Positions 9,601 through 18,844 are shown, counted from the first letter of the stretch. The stretch: 64,000 nucleotides of DNA from Pseudogymnoascus destructans (GCF_001641265.1 NW_020167538.1:186001-250000); one strand, 5' to 3'. Program-made: numbers and translations. Notes: generated from the letters alone by a model not told the origin.

Positions 9601-11462
9601 GATAGAGAGTAGATAGGGCCGTAGGGAGGCATTGAGCCTTCTGCGAGTGGTATCTCATGGTCATAAGGCTGGTGCTTTGGCAGAATTGATGCCTTTGCCT
9701 TGTCAAAAAGATGTTGGTAGTCTTGGTATGCTAAAGGCAAAATGACCTCCTGAGATGATTTCTCCAAATCTGAAGTAGCTGCTATCTCCAGGACAGGTTG
9801 GAAAGGTTTAACCCATATTAGAGATGATATATCGTCCATAGTTTGGTCAAAATCCTTGATCTGGGACAAGTTTGAGTCTTGGACCTGAATAGGGGTAACT
9901 GAGGCTTGAAGGGTTTTTCCAGTATTGAGCTCAGGATTTGAGCTAAACCCAAGCGATAAATGCTTCCAATTGATAGTTGGATCATGCCTTTGAAGCCATG
10001 GAAGACCTAGGATGACTGGGTACTTCATTGGTATAACATCTAAAGAGATGGTGTCTGAAAATGTTGATTTTCCTAGGGGAATCTCAAGTTTGAGTACTGG
10101 GGTGTTGCAGGTAATGGAACCTGAACTGATAGGAGTTCCATCAATGACTCGGAGCAACTCTGGAGTGCGTTTGGGAATTGTAGGTAACTGGTGTGTCAAG
10201 ATGAGGTCTTGAGATATAAAGTTGCCTGTTGCCCCTGAGTCTATCATAGCCCTTGTAGACAACACCTGTTGTTTGAAATGGAGTTGAATAGGGATTAACA
10301 GGTGTGTGAGACTCTGAGAAAGCACCATCGACACATCTTTGTTGTCTAGGGGAGAAGTTATAGTCTCAGTTGAAGTTGTGCCTGCTAGGGATTTTTCAAG
10401 TTTTTCAGGAATAGCAGTTGTGACTGTGTCTGAGGCTGCTATATGTTTTGAATCAGCACTCCCCCGTGCTGAATAGCACTCCTGAATTCTGTGTCCCCCT
10501 TTGCCACAGTATAAACAAAGGTTGTTGTCCATTCTGTGTTTTCTTTCTTGAGGGGTAAGTTTACCCCTTTTCAGTTTTTGAGGGTATCCTGTAGGCTGAG
10601 GTGCTGGATTTGCTGTAGATCTCTTTATAGAGGCGTCTAAGTCCATAGGTTCAGGTGCTGAGTCCTTAGCAGTTGGTGTAGAGGTGTAATTGTTGAAATT
10701 TCTTGTTGGATGCCAGTCTTGGTTCTTCTCCTTTCTTCTTTCAAAAAGCCTATCATCAAGTCTGACAGCTTTCTCTATAAGCGTTTGAAGTGTTGTAGGG
10801 CGTTCTTCTTTGCTGAGTTCATCCTTAATAGAGCTCTTGAGCCCTTGGTAGTAAGTGAAGACTAAGGCTTCTTCATTCCAAGTCAAGTGAGAAGTGATTC
10901 TCCTAAATTCTGTTGTATACTGAGCAGCAGAGGTCTTTTGACATAGCTTCTGTAGCTCTCTTTCTGCTGTAGCAGTTTCGTTGATGTCTCCAAAGGTCCT
11001 GGTAAGTTCCTCTTGAAACTGGTCATAAGAGGTAATCAAAGGTGTAGTGGTATTTTGGTTGTTGCCACTAAGTCTTCTAAGATATGGCTCAAAGAAGTTG
11101 AATGCAGATCCACGGAGGTAGCTGGCAGCGAAATAGATCTTCTGAATGTCTGAGGTGAACTGATGAGGCCTGAGGGTGAAGTAGATGTCCAGTTGCATAA
11201 GAAATCCCTTCAACTTCCTCCTGTCTCCATGGTATAAATCTGGTGTTTGCACTTTAGGAAGTGCACCTGGGGTACTCGAAATAGCCAGAGGAGCTGTGGG
11301 AAGCTCTGTATGATGTGTCTGAGTTGAAGATTGTGTTGCTGAAGTGTTGGCTTGAAAGGTGTTTTCCAAATTCTCAAGTTTGTTTGCTATAGTTTGTATA
11401 AAGGCAAACAGTTGTTGCATCTGCTGTTCAGCAGTAGTTGTAGGAGCTTGGTCGTCCTCCAT
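6669..11462 (-). CDS. Ty3-type Gag-Pol polyprotein with C-terminal chromodomain
   Basis: One uninterrupted 1597-residue frame. Order: Gag (about 1-300); CCHC zinc knuckle CLYCGKGGHRIQEC (316-329); aspartic protease DSGATGNFI (408) with ILGLPWL (484); reverse transcriptase with YLDD (764-767); RNase H with ETDASD (about 911); integrase with the HHCC zinc finger (His 1165, His 1172, Cys 1202, Cys 1205) and the DDE triad (near 1235, 1301, 1338); chromodomain (about 1531-1582, YEVESILDK... YFLVKWKGYP...NTWEP). A chromodomain generally guides integration to marked chromatin in chromoviruses. Gag and Pol share one frame, so no frameshift is needed. The start lies 52 bp inside the 5' LTR, the first ATG of the frame. 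Confidence 0.97.
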   Translation of the reverse strand: MEDDQAPTTTAEQQMQQLFAFIQTIANKLENLENTFQANTSATQSSTQTHHTELPTAPLAISSTPGALPKVQTPDLYHGDRRKLKGFLMQLDIYFTLRPHQFTSDIQKIYFAASYLRGSAFNFFEPYLRRLSGNNQNTTTPLITSYDQFQEELTRTFGDINETATAERELQKLCQKTSAAQYTTEFRRITSHLTWNEEALVFTYYQGLKSSIKDELSKEERPTTLQTLIEKAVRLDDRLFERRKEKNQDWHPTRNFNNYTSTPTAKDSAPEPMDLDASIKRSTANPAPQPTGYPQKLKRGKLTPQERKHRMDNNLCLYCGKGGHRIQECYSARGSADSKHIAASDTVTTAIPEKLEKSLAGTTSTETITSPLDNKDVSMVLSQSLTHLLIPIQLHFKQQVLSTRAMIDSGATGNFISQDLILTHQLPTIPKRTPELLRVIDGTPISSGSITCNTPVLKLEIPLGKSTFSDTISLDVIPMKYPVILGLPWLQRHDPTINWKHLSLGFSSNPELNTGKTLQASVTPIQVQDSNLSQIKDFDQTMDDISSLIWVKPFQPVLEIAATSDLEKSSQEVILPLAYQDYQHLFDKAKASILPKHQPYDHEIPLAEGSMPPYGPIYSLSELELKTLREYLDENLSSGFIRTSSSPAGAPILFVKKKDGSLRLCVDYRGLNAVTVKNRYALPLIPELIDRLSSARIFTKLDLRGAYNLIRIKEGDEWKTAFRTRYGHFEYQVMPFGLANAPASFQALMNDILRPYLDIFVVVYLDDILIYSLDTQEHVLHVRQVLEKLSQAQLFCKLEKCLFHMSQVDFLGHRISTEGIQMDPEKTKAVQTWPIPSSIKEVQSFLGFANYYRRFIPRYTSLALPLTQLLHKDTLYHWDKTQQDAFDALKGEFKEGKMLLHFNPLKPATLETDASDFAISGILYQAPKDKQEELQPVAFYSRKLSAAEQNYPITDKELLAIVCSLKHWRCYLEGANYPITIYSDHSNLLTFTTTKQLNRRQARWSEQLGGFDFVIKHVSGAKNQRADLLSRRHDYQDSAKTSNTKALLDSAKLIAASLSNPSTTEDLGVNLSPQDQVAPITSSQEPETFKDYTPSAILLKAFKDAYNHDPFAKRTLEYLQKKGSSLEKVGLQNFSKNQHGLLLFKNYIYVPRDKRLQLHLLQQFHDAPAAGHFGFAKTYELLTRKFYWPSLRTTLQDYISSCTTCNLNKPTRQKPYGLLQPLPIPERPWDSISIDFIVKLPPSIPKGGATPYDSILVVVERLTKMAHFEPCNETITASELAWLFLKVVFKYHGIPGHWISDRGAVFTSNFFKEFSKLLNMEQRFSTAYHPQTDGQTERVNSVLEQYLRIYTNYAQDNWADLLHLAEFAYNNTVSNTTKETPFYANYGYHPRFEVAELNCPENFKNPSATERIIYLKGLQDYLKVQIQRAQDEQAQAFNRGVVAPQFKVGDQVFLSRRHITTTRPSDKLDTKRLGPFKITRTIGKNAFELALPPTWTIHNVFHASLLSKAQESSLRPLQSPPPPVLILDQPEYEVESILDKKTLRGQDYFLVKWKGYPTSDNTWEPKRNLKNASKLILEFLSKKATWLKGKQTAHKRP

Positions 11463-11497
11463 TGTAGTATCGAAGTGCTGCTATAGAAATAGTTGAA

Positions 11498-11514
11498 GCT
11501 TCAAGCAGGCAAGG
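11498..11514 (-). promoter_or_regulatory. Putative primer-binding region of the Ty3 element
   Basis: This is directly internal to the 5' LTR; the minus strand reads CCTTGCCTGCTTGAAGC. The priming molecule was not identified. The nearby TTGAAGCTTCAA is self-complementary, so self-priming of the kind known in Tf1-type elements is possible but unproven. Confidence 0.4.
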
Positions 11515-12451
11515 TGTAATGGTGGGTGCACCAGATATGAGAATCTAGCCACCCAAGGAAGGGATGAATTTACTAAGACAACACACTGTCTTAGGAAACA
11601 GAGCCAAAGGGTTGTAGCTTAGACTATTCCACAACGCAGCAATCAGGTGTATGATGTGGTGAAGTGGTTTAGACAAGTTGCAACAAATGTTGAGTCTGAG
11701 AACTCAGGGGTAAGTCAGAGGTTAGCACCTCACTGACTTTTCAAAAAACAGAGAATAACAAGATCAATGCTTGGAAGCTTGGAAAAGACGTAGAAGTATG
11801 TGCTAGTCGATTTACTGTATTGTCTGCTTGCCCTTTCTTAAAGAAAGGGCAATCCTATTTATGCCAAAGGAGTGTAGTTCTCTCATTTTCCATGACTTTC
11901 CATGACTAACCAGGCTTGGTAAATGTATTAGAAATCAAGTGCGACCCACAACTAGCTTGCTAATCATGTAGTGAACGTAAGAGAATCCCATAGAACCATC
12001 TCTTGGGTTCCTAGCCTATAGGAAGTGAAAAGGAGGTCCAAGGTCACAGTACCTATAGACAAATTATGTCAGAACTTAACCAATCTTGTGGGTAACTAAG
12101 GAGCGATGACGTGTAATGAATCATAGAGGGTTGTAGAAGCTTCTAGAGCTATCGTTCATGTTCCTAGGCCTCTAGTTGGTAGAGATATGCCATGTGGTAG
12201 TATTGGCCCACCCCCTTAAGGAGGAGATTTTCTTAATAACTTGTTCAATGAGTGTCCAAATGATATGCCGTGATGTATGTAGCATAAACAGATGTAGTAG
12301 AAGAGTTTGCAGCAATCGTTGAGTAGTATTGCTTCTGTTGTTGGTGTGATAAGCCAAGATATGTATGGTGACTTGTAGGTTTGAGGAGGAGATTTCTAAG
12401 TTTGCTCTTGAGTTTGATAGCAAACTGAGTGCAACGAATGTCAGTATGACA
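11515..12451 (-). repeat. 5' LTR of the Ty3 element
   Basis: It is 937 bp and the partner of 5721-6657. On the coding strand it runs from TGTCATACTGAC to CCATTACA and abuts the CTTCC target duplication. Confidence 0.95.
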
Positions 12452-14087
12452 CTTCCCTCCGAACCCTCTCTTTTCGGGGACGGCCTCGGGGGATTCGGGT
12501 GACTGGGGGGTCACAGATTCCTCCTAAGGCGTCAGGGTCTATCGAAAGACCCTCGACAGAGACAGGAGGCAGAGGCAGTTGATACTGCCTCTGCCAGCAC
12601 GCGGCAGACAGCTCTGTCGGAAGAAAGGGAGTCAATTGACTCCCTTGTCGAAATATAAGAGTCATGGCGTGCCCACAAGGCACGCCATTCTCTTGGTATC
12701 TACGGCAAGAACAAGTTCTTGCCGTCAGGTCAACGAGGTAGATCCTGCCATTTGGCTGGACTACCCGTGCCTCTGTTAGGGAGGATATCTGGAGCCCATT
12801 GCCATGGGCCCAGTTCCTCCCCTCCTCCACCAACCTAGTGAGGAGAGGAGGCCATTGCCCTTTAGCAATGGCCTCCACAGCCAAAAGAGAGCGCTCCGCA
12901 CGCTGGGCCATCACCCGGTGCCAGAGCGCATCGAGAAGCTCCACGATTGGGAGCTCTCGATCTGTGCGGATGAGCTTATTAAAGCTCTCTGCAATATTTG
13001 AAGTATCGTGGCCATATCGACGGCCACGAAACTTCGCCAGAGCCCACCGTTCGGGCTCGGCACCATAAAGGTATGCTGATGCTTCGGGCTTTAAAGCCCG
13101 AAGCTCCTCCAAAAGCCCGTCGAATTGGGCCACAGTTGTGGCCCGGGCAATCTTCCAGAAGAGGGGTAGAAGGCCCCTCCCAAACCGCTCTGAGAAATTC
13201 TCAGAGAGGTGACGACAGCAATGAGCTATCACCACCTGCGGAGAGAGAGTTCTCTCCGCAATAAGAAGCCCCTTGTCTCTATCAGAGACAAGGGTGCTTG
13301 GCTCGCTCACGAGCTCTGGGAGGGACCACTTGAGGTGGTTCAAAAACCACTCCCAAGAGTCCGCGTTCTCCGACTCGGCCACTGCCCAAGCAAGTGGCAC
13401 AATGTGGCCGTTAGCATCAATGCCAACAGCCACAAGAAGAGTAAGGATGAAACGGGCCTTTAAGAAGGTCCCATCCACTGCAACAAGCCGGCGTGAGGCT
13501 TGGAACGTGGCCCTGCTCTCCGCAGGGCACACAAAGATCCGTTGGAATCGGTCGTGTCGATCTCGAACGAGATCAACATGAACTCCTAGAGCAGATGCTT
13601 CCAGGAGGCGCTTATATGAGGGCAATAGCTGAAAGCTATGCCTCTGCGCTCCAATATCCCCTACGAGAAGGCGTAGCAACGATTGCTGTGCCCTCCCATA
13701 GAGAATCCCCTCCGCGAATCGAACGCGGAGGAGCTCAACAATCTCCCTTGGCGTGGTCTTCTTCGACACCCGTAGGTGTCGAGAGACCACGCCGTCCAGC
13801 CATTCTGCCTTTGAGGAGGAGGCAAACTTCTGCTGCCCCCTCCCCACGCAAGTGTGTGCCCCCTCAACGACGACGAGCTTCCATTGCTCGTCGTCAGGGC
13901 TGGCTCGGACACGCCAGGCACAGCCCTCCTCGGGACAAACGGCCGTTGCCCGGTCTTTGTCCCTCCTCTGGAGCCGCCAGGAGAACTTCTCCTTGATGGC
14001 CCAGTCGTCTAGGGCGCGGGACCAAGCGTCTAAGTCGAGGAACTCGCTGCCGTCGACAGGGACAGCGAGTTCGGCCAGCGAGGCCAT
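12452..14087 (-). pseudogene. MULE transposase, N-terminal and catalytic part, cut by the Ty3 insertion
   Basis: With the 5555-5715 segment it makes 598 codons. A Cys/His zinc-binding stretch (CPEEGC ... HTC, 51-80) is followed by the MULE catalytic domain with the likely DDE residues Asp 205 (VAVDGTF), Asp near 269 (LVSDRDKG) and Glu 367 (SNIAESFN). A SWIM zinc finger CSCRRYQENGVPCGH (459-473) and an AT-hook-like RGRPRKERVRR follow. The frame is open from 14258, but MASLAELAVPV at 14087 is the more likely start because the upstream part is low-complexity. The insertion leaves the domain cores intact but removes the native C-terminus, adding only a few LTR-encoded residues. Codon choice is odd: the gene is full of perfect inverted repeats. 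Confidence 0.88.
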
Positions 14088-14277
14088 CGTCAGATGCGGG
14101 GGCGGGGGCGGGGAGGCGGGAGTTTGTGCCTCGCGCGAGGGCTTCCGAGGGGGGTTTCGAGGGGTCAGAGGAGCGAGGGAGAGAGAGATCCTAGGAGGGG
14201 TCAGCGGGGCTCTAGATGGAAGGGGGAAGAGGGAGGAAAGGAGCTTCGGGGGTCTCAATTAACCCCCGACTTACCGT

Positions 14278-14312
14278 ACAATTGAGTTGGCAAGTGTTGC
14301 CAGCTCAATTGT
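14278..14312. repeat. Hairpin upstream of the MULE transposase gene
   Basis: A 9-bp outer stem (ACAATTGAG / CTCAATTGT) and a 6-bp inner stem (TGGCAA / TTGCCA) are separated by one T/G pair and capped by GTG. It lies in the 5' non-coding part of the MULE. Confidence 0.8.
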
Positions 14313-14382
14313 TTTGAAAAGGCCACATGAGAGTACGTGCTCTCATTGGCCTGTTGCGGGTTCCGAAAGGGGATAAGCGCTT

Positions 14383-14436
14383 GCCGGGTAGATGGCGTTT
14401 TTTCACCTTTGTACCGGATAGATGGAGTTTTTGCCC
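14383..14436 (-). repeat. MULE right terminal inverted repeat
   Basis: It ends in GAGTTTTTGCCC before the 9-bp duplication. It mirrors 5366-5420, including the two spaced ATCTAYCCGG motifs. Confidence 0.8.
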
Positions 14437-14451
14437 TAATTTCAATTCCAC

Positions 14452-14878
14452 TAACGTACATGTATAACGAACTGGCCAAACAAGCGAACCGGCCAATCCA
14501 TTTTACACCTTAAATCACGAATTTCATAACTTAATATCTCAACAACCCTTTAATAATAAGTTATAAAAATATGTACTTAGCCTTGTATAAGCATTTAAAG
14601 TACTCTATTTGATTTTTAAAGCAATTAGTATTGTAGTTATTAAGATATTGAGTTTTAGCCCCCACTTTTGACCTAATTCTTAGTATCTTAATAAATACAA
14701 TACTAATTGCTTTAAAAATCAAATAGAGTACTTTGAATGCTTATAAAACGCTAAGTACATATTTTTATAACTTATTATTAAAGGGTTGTTGAGATATTAA
14801 GTTATGAAATTCGTGATTTAAGGTGTAAAATGGATTGGCCGGTTCGCTGTTTGGCCGGTTCGTTATACATGTACGTTA
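14452..14878. mobile_element. Palindromic (fold-back) miniature element
   Basis: Two arms of about 196 bp (14452-14647 and 14684-14878) are inverted near-copies with only a handful of differences, separated by a 36-bp spacer. Both ends are TAACGTACATG (inverted), so a TA target duplication is plausible. There is no coding capacity. Structurally it is a long hairpin of the MITE/fold-back kind, and a transcript through it would fold into a long double-stranded RNA. Confidence 0.85.
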
Positions 14879-14911
14879 CGTGTAGTAGCAATTATTACCT
14901 TACGCATATTT

Positions 14912-15206
14912 ATGAATGATTCATATGGAGAAATTGAAAAGAAGCTTGGAATCTCAGCTAATTCTGTTGCACGTATATGGCAACAAACTGTGGAAAAGGC
15001 AGGAAATACAGACATTCTTAAACTTCTTGAACATCTCACCTAAAGCCTCGGAGTAGAAAACCTCAAACAATACAGAAAGATTCTCAAGAGTCATTACGTG
15101 TATGCTCTTTACTTCTGGCAAATCCATTTGATACATTTCAACAAGTTATTGATAAGGAAAAATTACCATTACCTTTAAATGGAGGTATTTCGGGAGTACT
15201 ACAATG
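14912..15206 (+). pseudogene. Relic of a Tc1-type transposase N-terminus, frameshifted
   Basis: Frame 1 reads MNDSYGEIEKKLGISANSVARIW..., a helix-turn-helix pattern, to a stop near 15042. Skipping one base continues as PKPRSRKPQTIQKDSQESL... to about 15206. The basic RSRKP linker after the first helix-turn-helix is common in Tc1-type transposases. No catalytic domain follows. Confidence 0.5.
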
Positions 15207-15229
15207 ACCCACCTCCTGTGCACAGTGTT

Positions 15230-15430
15230 ATGGCTAAGTGCTAGTGCTATGGCTAGCGCTTACGGCTGCAACCTCACGTGATGGATAACATTGGATATCA
15301 TGGATATTATGTTATCCATGTTATCCATGGATATCCCTTTGGCACGACGCCACTATATAAGTAGATAGTATTTCCTTAGATAGGAGCTTCGTGCTCAACT
15401 TAATATAGTATTCTTTACAATACTGTAACG
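15230..15430 (+). repeat. LTR-like promoter fragment, copy 1
   Basis: ACTATATAAGTAGATAGTAT, then a GGAGCTTCGTGCTCAACTTA stretch and CTTTACAATACTGT, match 20190-20266 (continued at 21177) closely. The TATA-like TATATAAG followed by a conserved leader suggests the U3/R part of an unidentified LTR element. The element type is not established. Confidence 0.4.
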
Positions 15431-15505
15431 TGTTACTTGGAAAGCCTTTGTGTCTAATCGCCTGCCTCCTCTGTCAAGTCAACCTTACGCAAGGAACCTC
15501 TGTGT

Positions 15506-15532
15506 CTTCTATTGTTTAGAAGTCAGCGTTAC
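15506..15532 (+). repeat. 27-bp inverted repeat, left copy
   Basis: It runs from CTTCTATTGTT to AGTCAGCGTTAC. It matches, inverted, 16465-16491 with one difference. About 930 bp lie between the copies. Confidence 0.7.
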
Positions 15533-15539
15533 GCACAGA

Positions 15540-16643
15540 CCCTGTACAGACTTTTGGGCTGCACGAGTAGTTCTTAAGAACTACAACATAGCACAAAGAT
15601 TTAGACTAGGTCTTTATATCATAACATTCTACTGGTCTAATTACTCTAAAGCTAGAATAAATAAATCTACATGTATATACCAAGCTGTACACAATACGTT
15701 AATGTCTAGCCAAAACGTAGCAGAGAAACATACCACAAGAGATAATAGAGGCATGGCTAATATGAACAGCTTTAGCTTCAATGTAGAAAATATGTGAAGG
15801 TGCATGTATGCAAGACTTAATTAAGTGCAAGAAAACCTAAGTAAGTGACAGCAGGACTTAACTAACAGGACAACTTAAACAGCAGCAAGAATGAAGCGAC
15901 AGCATAAGCGGCACCATAGAAAGAATGTAGGGACGAGACAAATATATAACTATAATATTTCACACATAACTAATTATATATAATTAACACTTACTGTTTG
16001 CAGGGTTAGCAAAACTATTCAACATATTCTTATAAGTATTTGAGTAACTCGAGTAACTCATGAGTATCATGAGTATTTGTGCTAACCCTACTTATGTCAC
16101 ACGTTATTCAAATTGCTACCCCTAACTGTTTGTTATGCACAATGAGATATGGTAGTCAAGATTGTAGTCGAGATTGAAAAGGAGTAGGAATAATTCCTAG
16201 CTATTTATTATTAGCGTCTATAATTTACAAATCGCTATCAGCCTACACTCCTGTCATAGTAATTCATCTAAGACTATATAGGTTTCATTGTGTCGTGTAA
16301 CCTACCCCTCGTACAACAACCATAATTATGCCACTAACTTAGAGGGCTTTAGCTCTAATTAATGGGAATCAACAGCCTAGTAGCCAATTAAGCCTATACT
16401 AACACAGGCAGATTATTAGGTAACATAGGCAGATTATTAGGAGGCAGTTAGAGGGTGCAACACTGTAACGCTGACTTCTAAACGATAGAAGAGTCACGGT
16501 TCACCAAGGCATAGGGCGCCAGTTGGGTATTATGAATTAAACTCAATCTAGAGAAGGAAGGAAAGAGAAGAGGAGCACTCGAGCAGTGGCTCGATCTATA
16601 TACAGCTATGTTGTTGTGGAGTGAATTCTCTTTAGCAAGACCA
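15540..16643. other. AT-rich repeat-derived DNA without a supported gene
   Basis: This region includes the partner inverted repeat (16465-16491) and GAGTAACTCGAGTAACTCATGAGT near 16045 as short direct and inverted motifs. No recognisable protein is encoded on either strand. Confidence 0.5.
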
Positions 16644-17579
16644 TGTCATACTGACATTCGTTGCACTCAGTTTGCTATCAAACTCAAGAGCAAACTTAGA
16701 AATCTCCTCCTCAAACCTACAAGTCACCATACATATCTTGGCTTATCACACCAACAACAGAAGCAATACTACTCAACGATTGCTGCAAACTCTTCTACTA
16801 CATCTGTTTATGCTACATACATCACGGCATATCATTTGAACACTCATTGAACAAGTTATTAAGAAAATCTCCTCCTTAAGGGGGTGGGCCAATACTACCA
16901 CATGGCATATCTCTACCAACTAGAGGCCTAGGAACATGAACGATAGCTCTAGAAGCTTCTACAACCCTCTATGATTCATTACACGTCATCGCTCCTTAGT
17001 TACCCACAAGATTGGTTAAGTTATGACATAATTTGTCTATAGGTACTCTGACCTTGGACCTCCTTTTCACTTCCTATAGGCTAGGAACCCAAGAGATGGT
17101 TCTATGGGATTCTCTTACGTTCACTACATGATTAGCAAGCTAGTTGTGGGTCGCACTTGATTTCTAATACATTTACCAAGCCTGGTTAGTCATGGAAAGT
17201 CATGGAAAATGAGAGAACTACACTCCTTTGGCATAAATAGGATTGCCCTTTCCTTAAGAAAGGGCAAGCAGACAATACAGTAAATCGACTATCACATACT
17301 TCCACGTCTTTTACAAGCTTCCAAGCATTGATCTTGTTATTCTCTGTTTTTGAAAAGTCAGTGAGGTGCTAACCTCTGACTTACCCCTGAGTTCTCAAAC
17401 TCAACATTTGTTGCAACTTGTCTAAACCACTTCACCACATCATACACCTGATTGCTGCGTTGTGGAATAGTCTAAGCTACAACCCTTTGGCTCTGTTTCC
17501 TAAGACAGTGTGTTGTCTTAGTAAATTCATCCCTTCCTTGGGTGGCTAGATTCTCATATCTGGTGCACCCACCATTACA
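16644..17579 (+). mobile_element. Solo LTR of the Ty3 family, plus orientation
   Basis: It is 936 bp, from TGTCATACTGAC to CCATTACA, inverted relative to the full element's LTRs and very similar to them. The flanking bases (GACCA left, ATATT right) do not match, so the target duplication has been lost or the copy rearranged. Confidence 0.85.
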
Positions 17580-17943
17580 ATATTCGAAGAACCTGTCTCA
17601 GAACTGTTACGGTCACTACAAGCATGAAATCCAATTCGGTGTGGTTTCGAAGCAGTAGAGGAGCACATAGCGAGTTACACTATAGTGGGGGATGGTAAGG
17701 GTGTAGGGTTCAGGGTCGATGCTGACCTGTTGCAGTGGAAGGATCAGGGCTAGGGTTGGGATAACCGAGTTGGGCCCGTTTCGGGTACTCAAGGAAACAG
17801 ACTCGACGGGGTTCCCCCTTCATCTTTTTTGTATCCTTCGTAGTAGATCTATAGGATAGCATCCGTTTAGCCTCCGACTCGCACTCTCATATGCTATTAC
17901 TGTGAGCTGGGTGCCCTGTGTCCTTACAATGGAAGGGCATTTG
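17580..17943. repeat. Segment duplicated at 21335-21461 (pogo-type element end plus flank)
   Basis: From about 17800 the sequence GACGGGGTTCCCCC, ATCTTTTTTGTATCCTTCG and the following 100 bp are nearly the same as at 21335-21461. No gene is seen. Confidence 0.6.
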
Positions 17944-18844
17944 TGTAATGGTGGGTGCACCAGATGTGAGAATCTAGCCACCCAAGGAAGGGATGATTTT
18001 ACTAAGACAACACACTGTCTTAGGAAACAAAGCCAAAGGGTCGTAGCTTAGACTATTCCACAATGCAGCAATCAGGTGTATGATGTGGTGAAGTGGTTTA
18101 GACAAGTTGCAACAAATGTTGAGTTTGAGAACTCAGGGGTAAGTCAGAGGTTAGCACCTCACTGACTTTTCAAAAACAGAGAATAACAAGATCAATGCTT
18201 GGAAGCTTGTAAAAGACGTGGAAGTATGTGATAGTCGATTTACTGTATTGTCTGCTTGCCCTTTCTTAAGGAAAGGGCAATCCTATTTATGCCAAAGGAG
18301 TGTAGTTCTCTCATTTTCCATGACTTTCCATGACTAACCAGGCTTGGTAAATGTAGTCGACATAAGAGAATCCCATAGAACCATCTCCTAGGTTCCTAGC
18401 CTATAGGAAGTGAAAGGAGGTCCAAGGTCAGAGTACCCCTATAGACAAATTATGTCATAGACAAATTATGTCATAACTTAACCAATCTTGTGGGTAACTA
18501 AAGAGCGATGACATGTAATAGAGGTTCGTAGGAGCTTTTAGAGCTATCGTTCATGCTCCTAGGCCTCTAGTTGGTAGAGATATGTCATGTGGTAGTATGA
18601 GTGATGTCATGTAATGAATCATAGAGGGTTGTAGAGATATGCTATGTGGTAATATCGGCCCAGTAACTAAGGAGCGATGATGTGTAATGAATCATAGATG
18701 GTTGTAGCAATTGTTGAGTAGTATTGCTCTTGTTGTTGGTGTGATAAGCCAAAATATGTATAGTGACTTGTAGGTTTGAGGAGGAGATTTCCAAGTTTGC
18801 TCTTGAGTTTGATCAAACTGAGTGCAACAAATGTCAGTATGACA
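17944..18844 (-). mobile_element. Diverged Ty3-family LTR
   Basis: It begins TGTAATGGTGGGTGCACC and ends GTCAGTATGACA. It lacks a block present in the full-length LTR (GTAGTCGAC replaces about 40 bp near 18355) and has internal duplications. It belongs to a second LTR subfamily, shared with the copy at 20267. No matching target duplication is seen. Confidence 0.8.

Larger units (their letters stand above)
5721..12451 (-). mobile_element. Complete Ty3-type (chromovirus) LTR retrotransposon
   Basis: Two 937-bp LTRs (5721-6657 and 11515-12451) flank one long gag-pol frame on the minus strand. A 5-bp target duplication CTTCC is at 5716-5720 and 12452-12456. LTR termini are TG...CA. A polypurine tract (minus strand AAAAGGGGGA) lies 3 bp from the 3' LTR. 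LTR stretches I compared by eye show no difference, and the single frame has no stop, so this is a recent and possibly active insertion. Solo LTRs of the family lie at 16644, 17944 and 20267. Confidence 0.95.
5366..14436 (-). mobile_element. Mutator-like element (MULE), interrupted by a Ty3 retrotransposon
   Basis: A 9-bp target duplication TAATTTCAA (5357-5365 and 14437-14445) flanks terminal inverted repeats that both begin GGGCAAAAACTCCATCTA. Nine base pairs is the classic Mutator duplication length. Removing the nested Ty3 element and one copy of its CTTCC duplication leaves about 2.3 kb with one transposase gene on the minus strand. The whole element, coding and non-coding, is saturated with perfect short palindromes (see findings). 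The boundary evidence is direct; mobility before the insertion is inferred from the intact frame. Confidence 0.88.

Noticed and set aside
12579..14285. Several plus-strand frames across the MULE transposase
   Set aside because: They are shadows of the minus-strand transposase; the self-complementary palindromes make both strands look partly alike.
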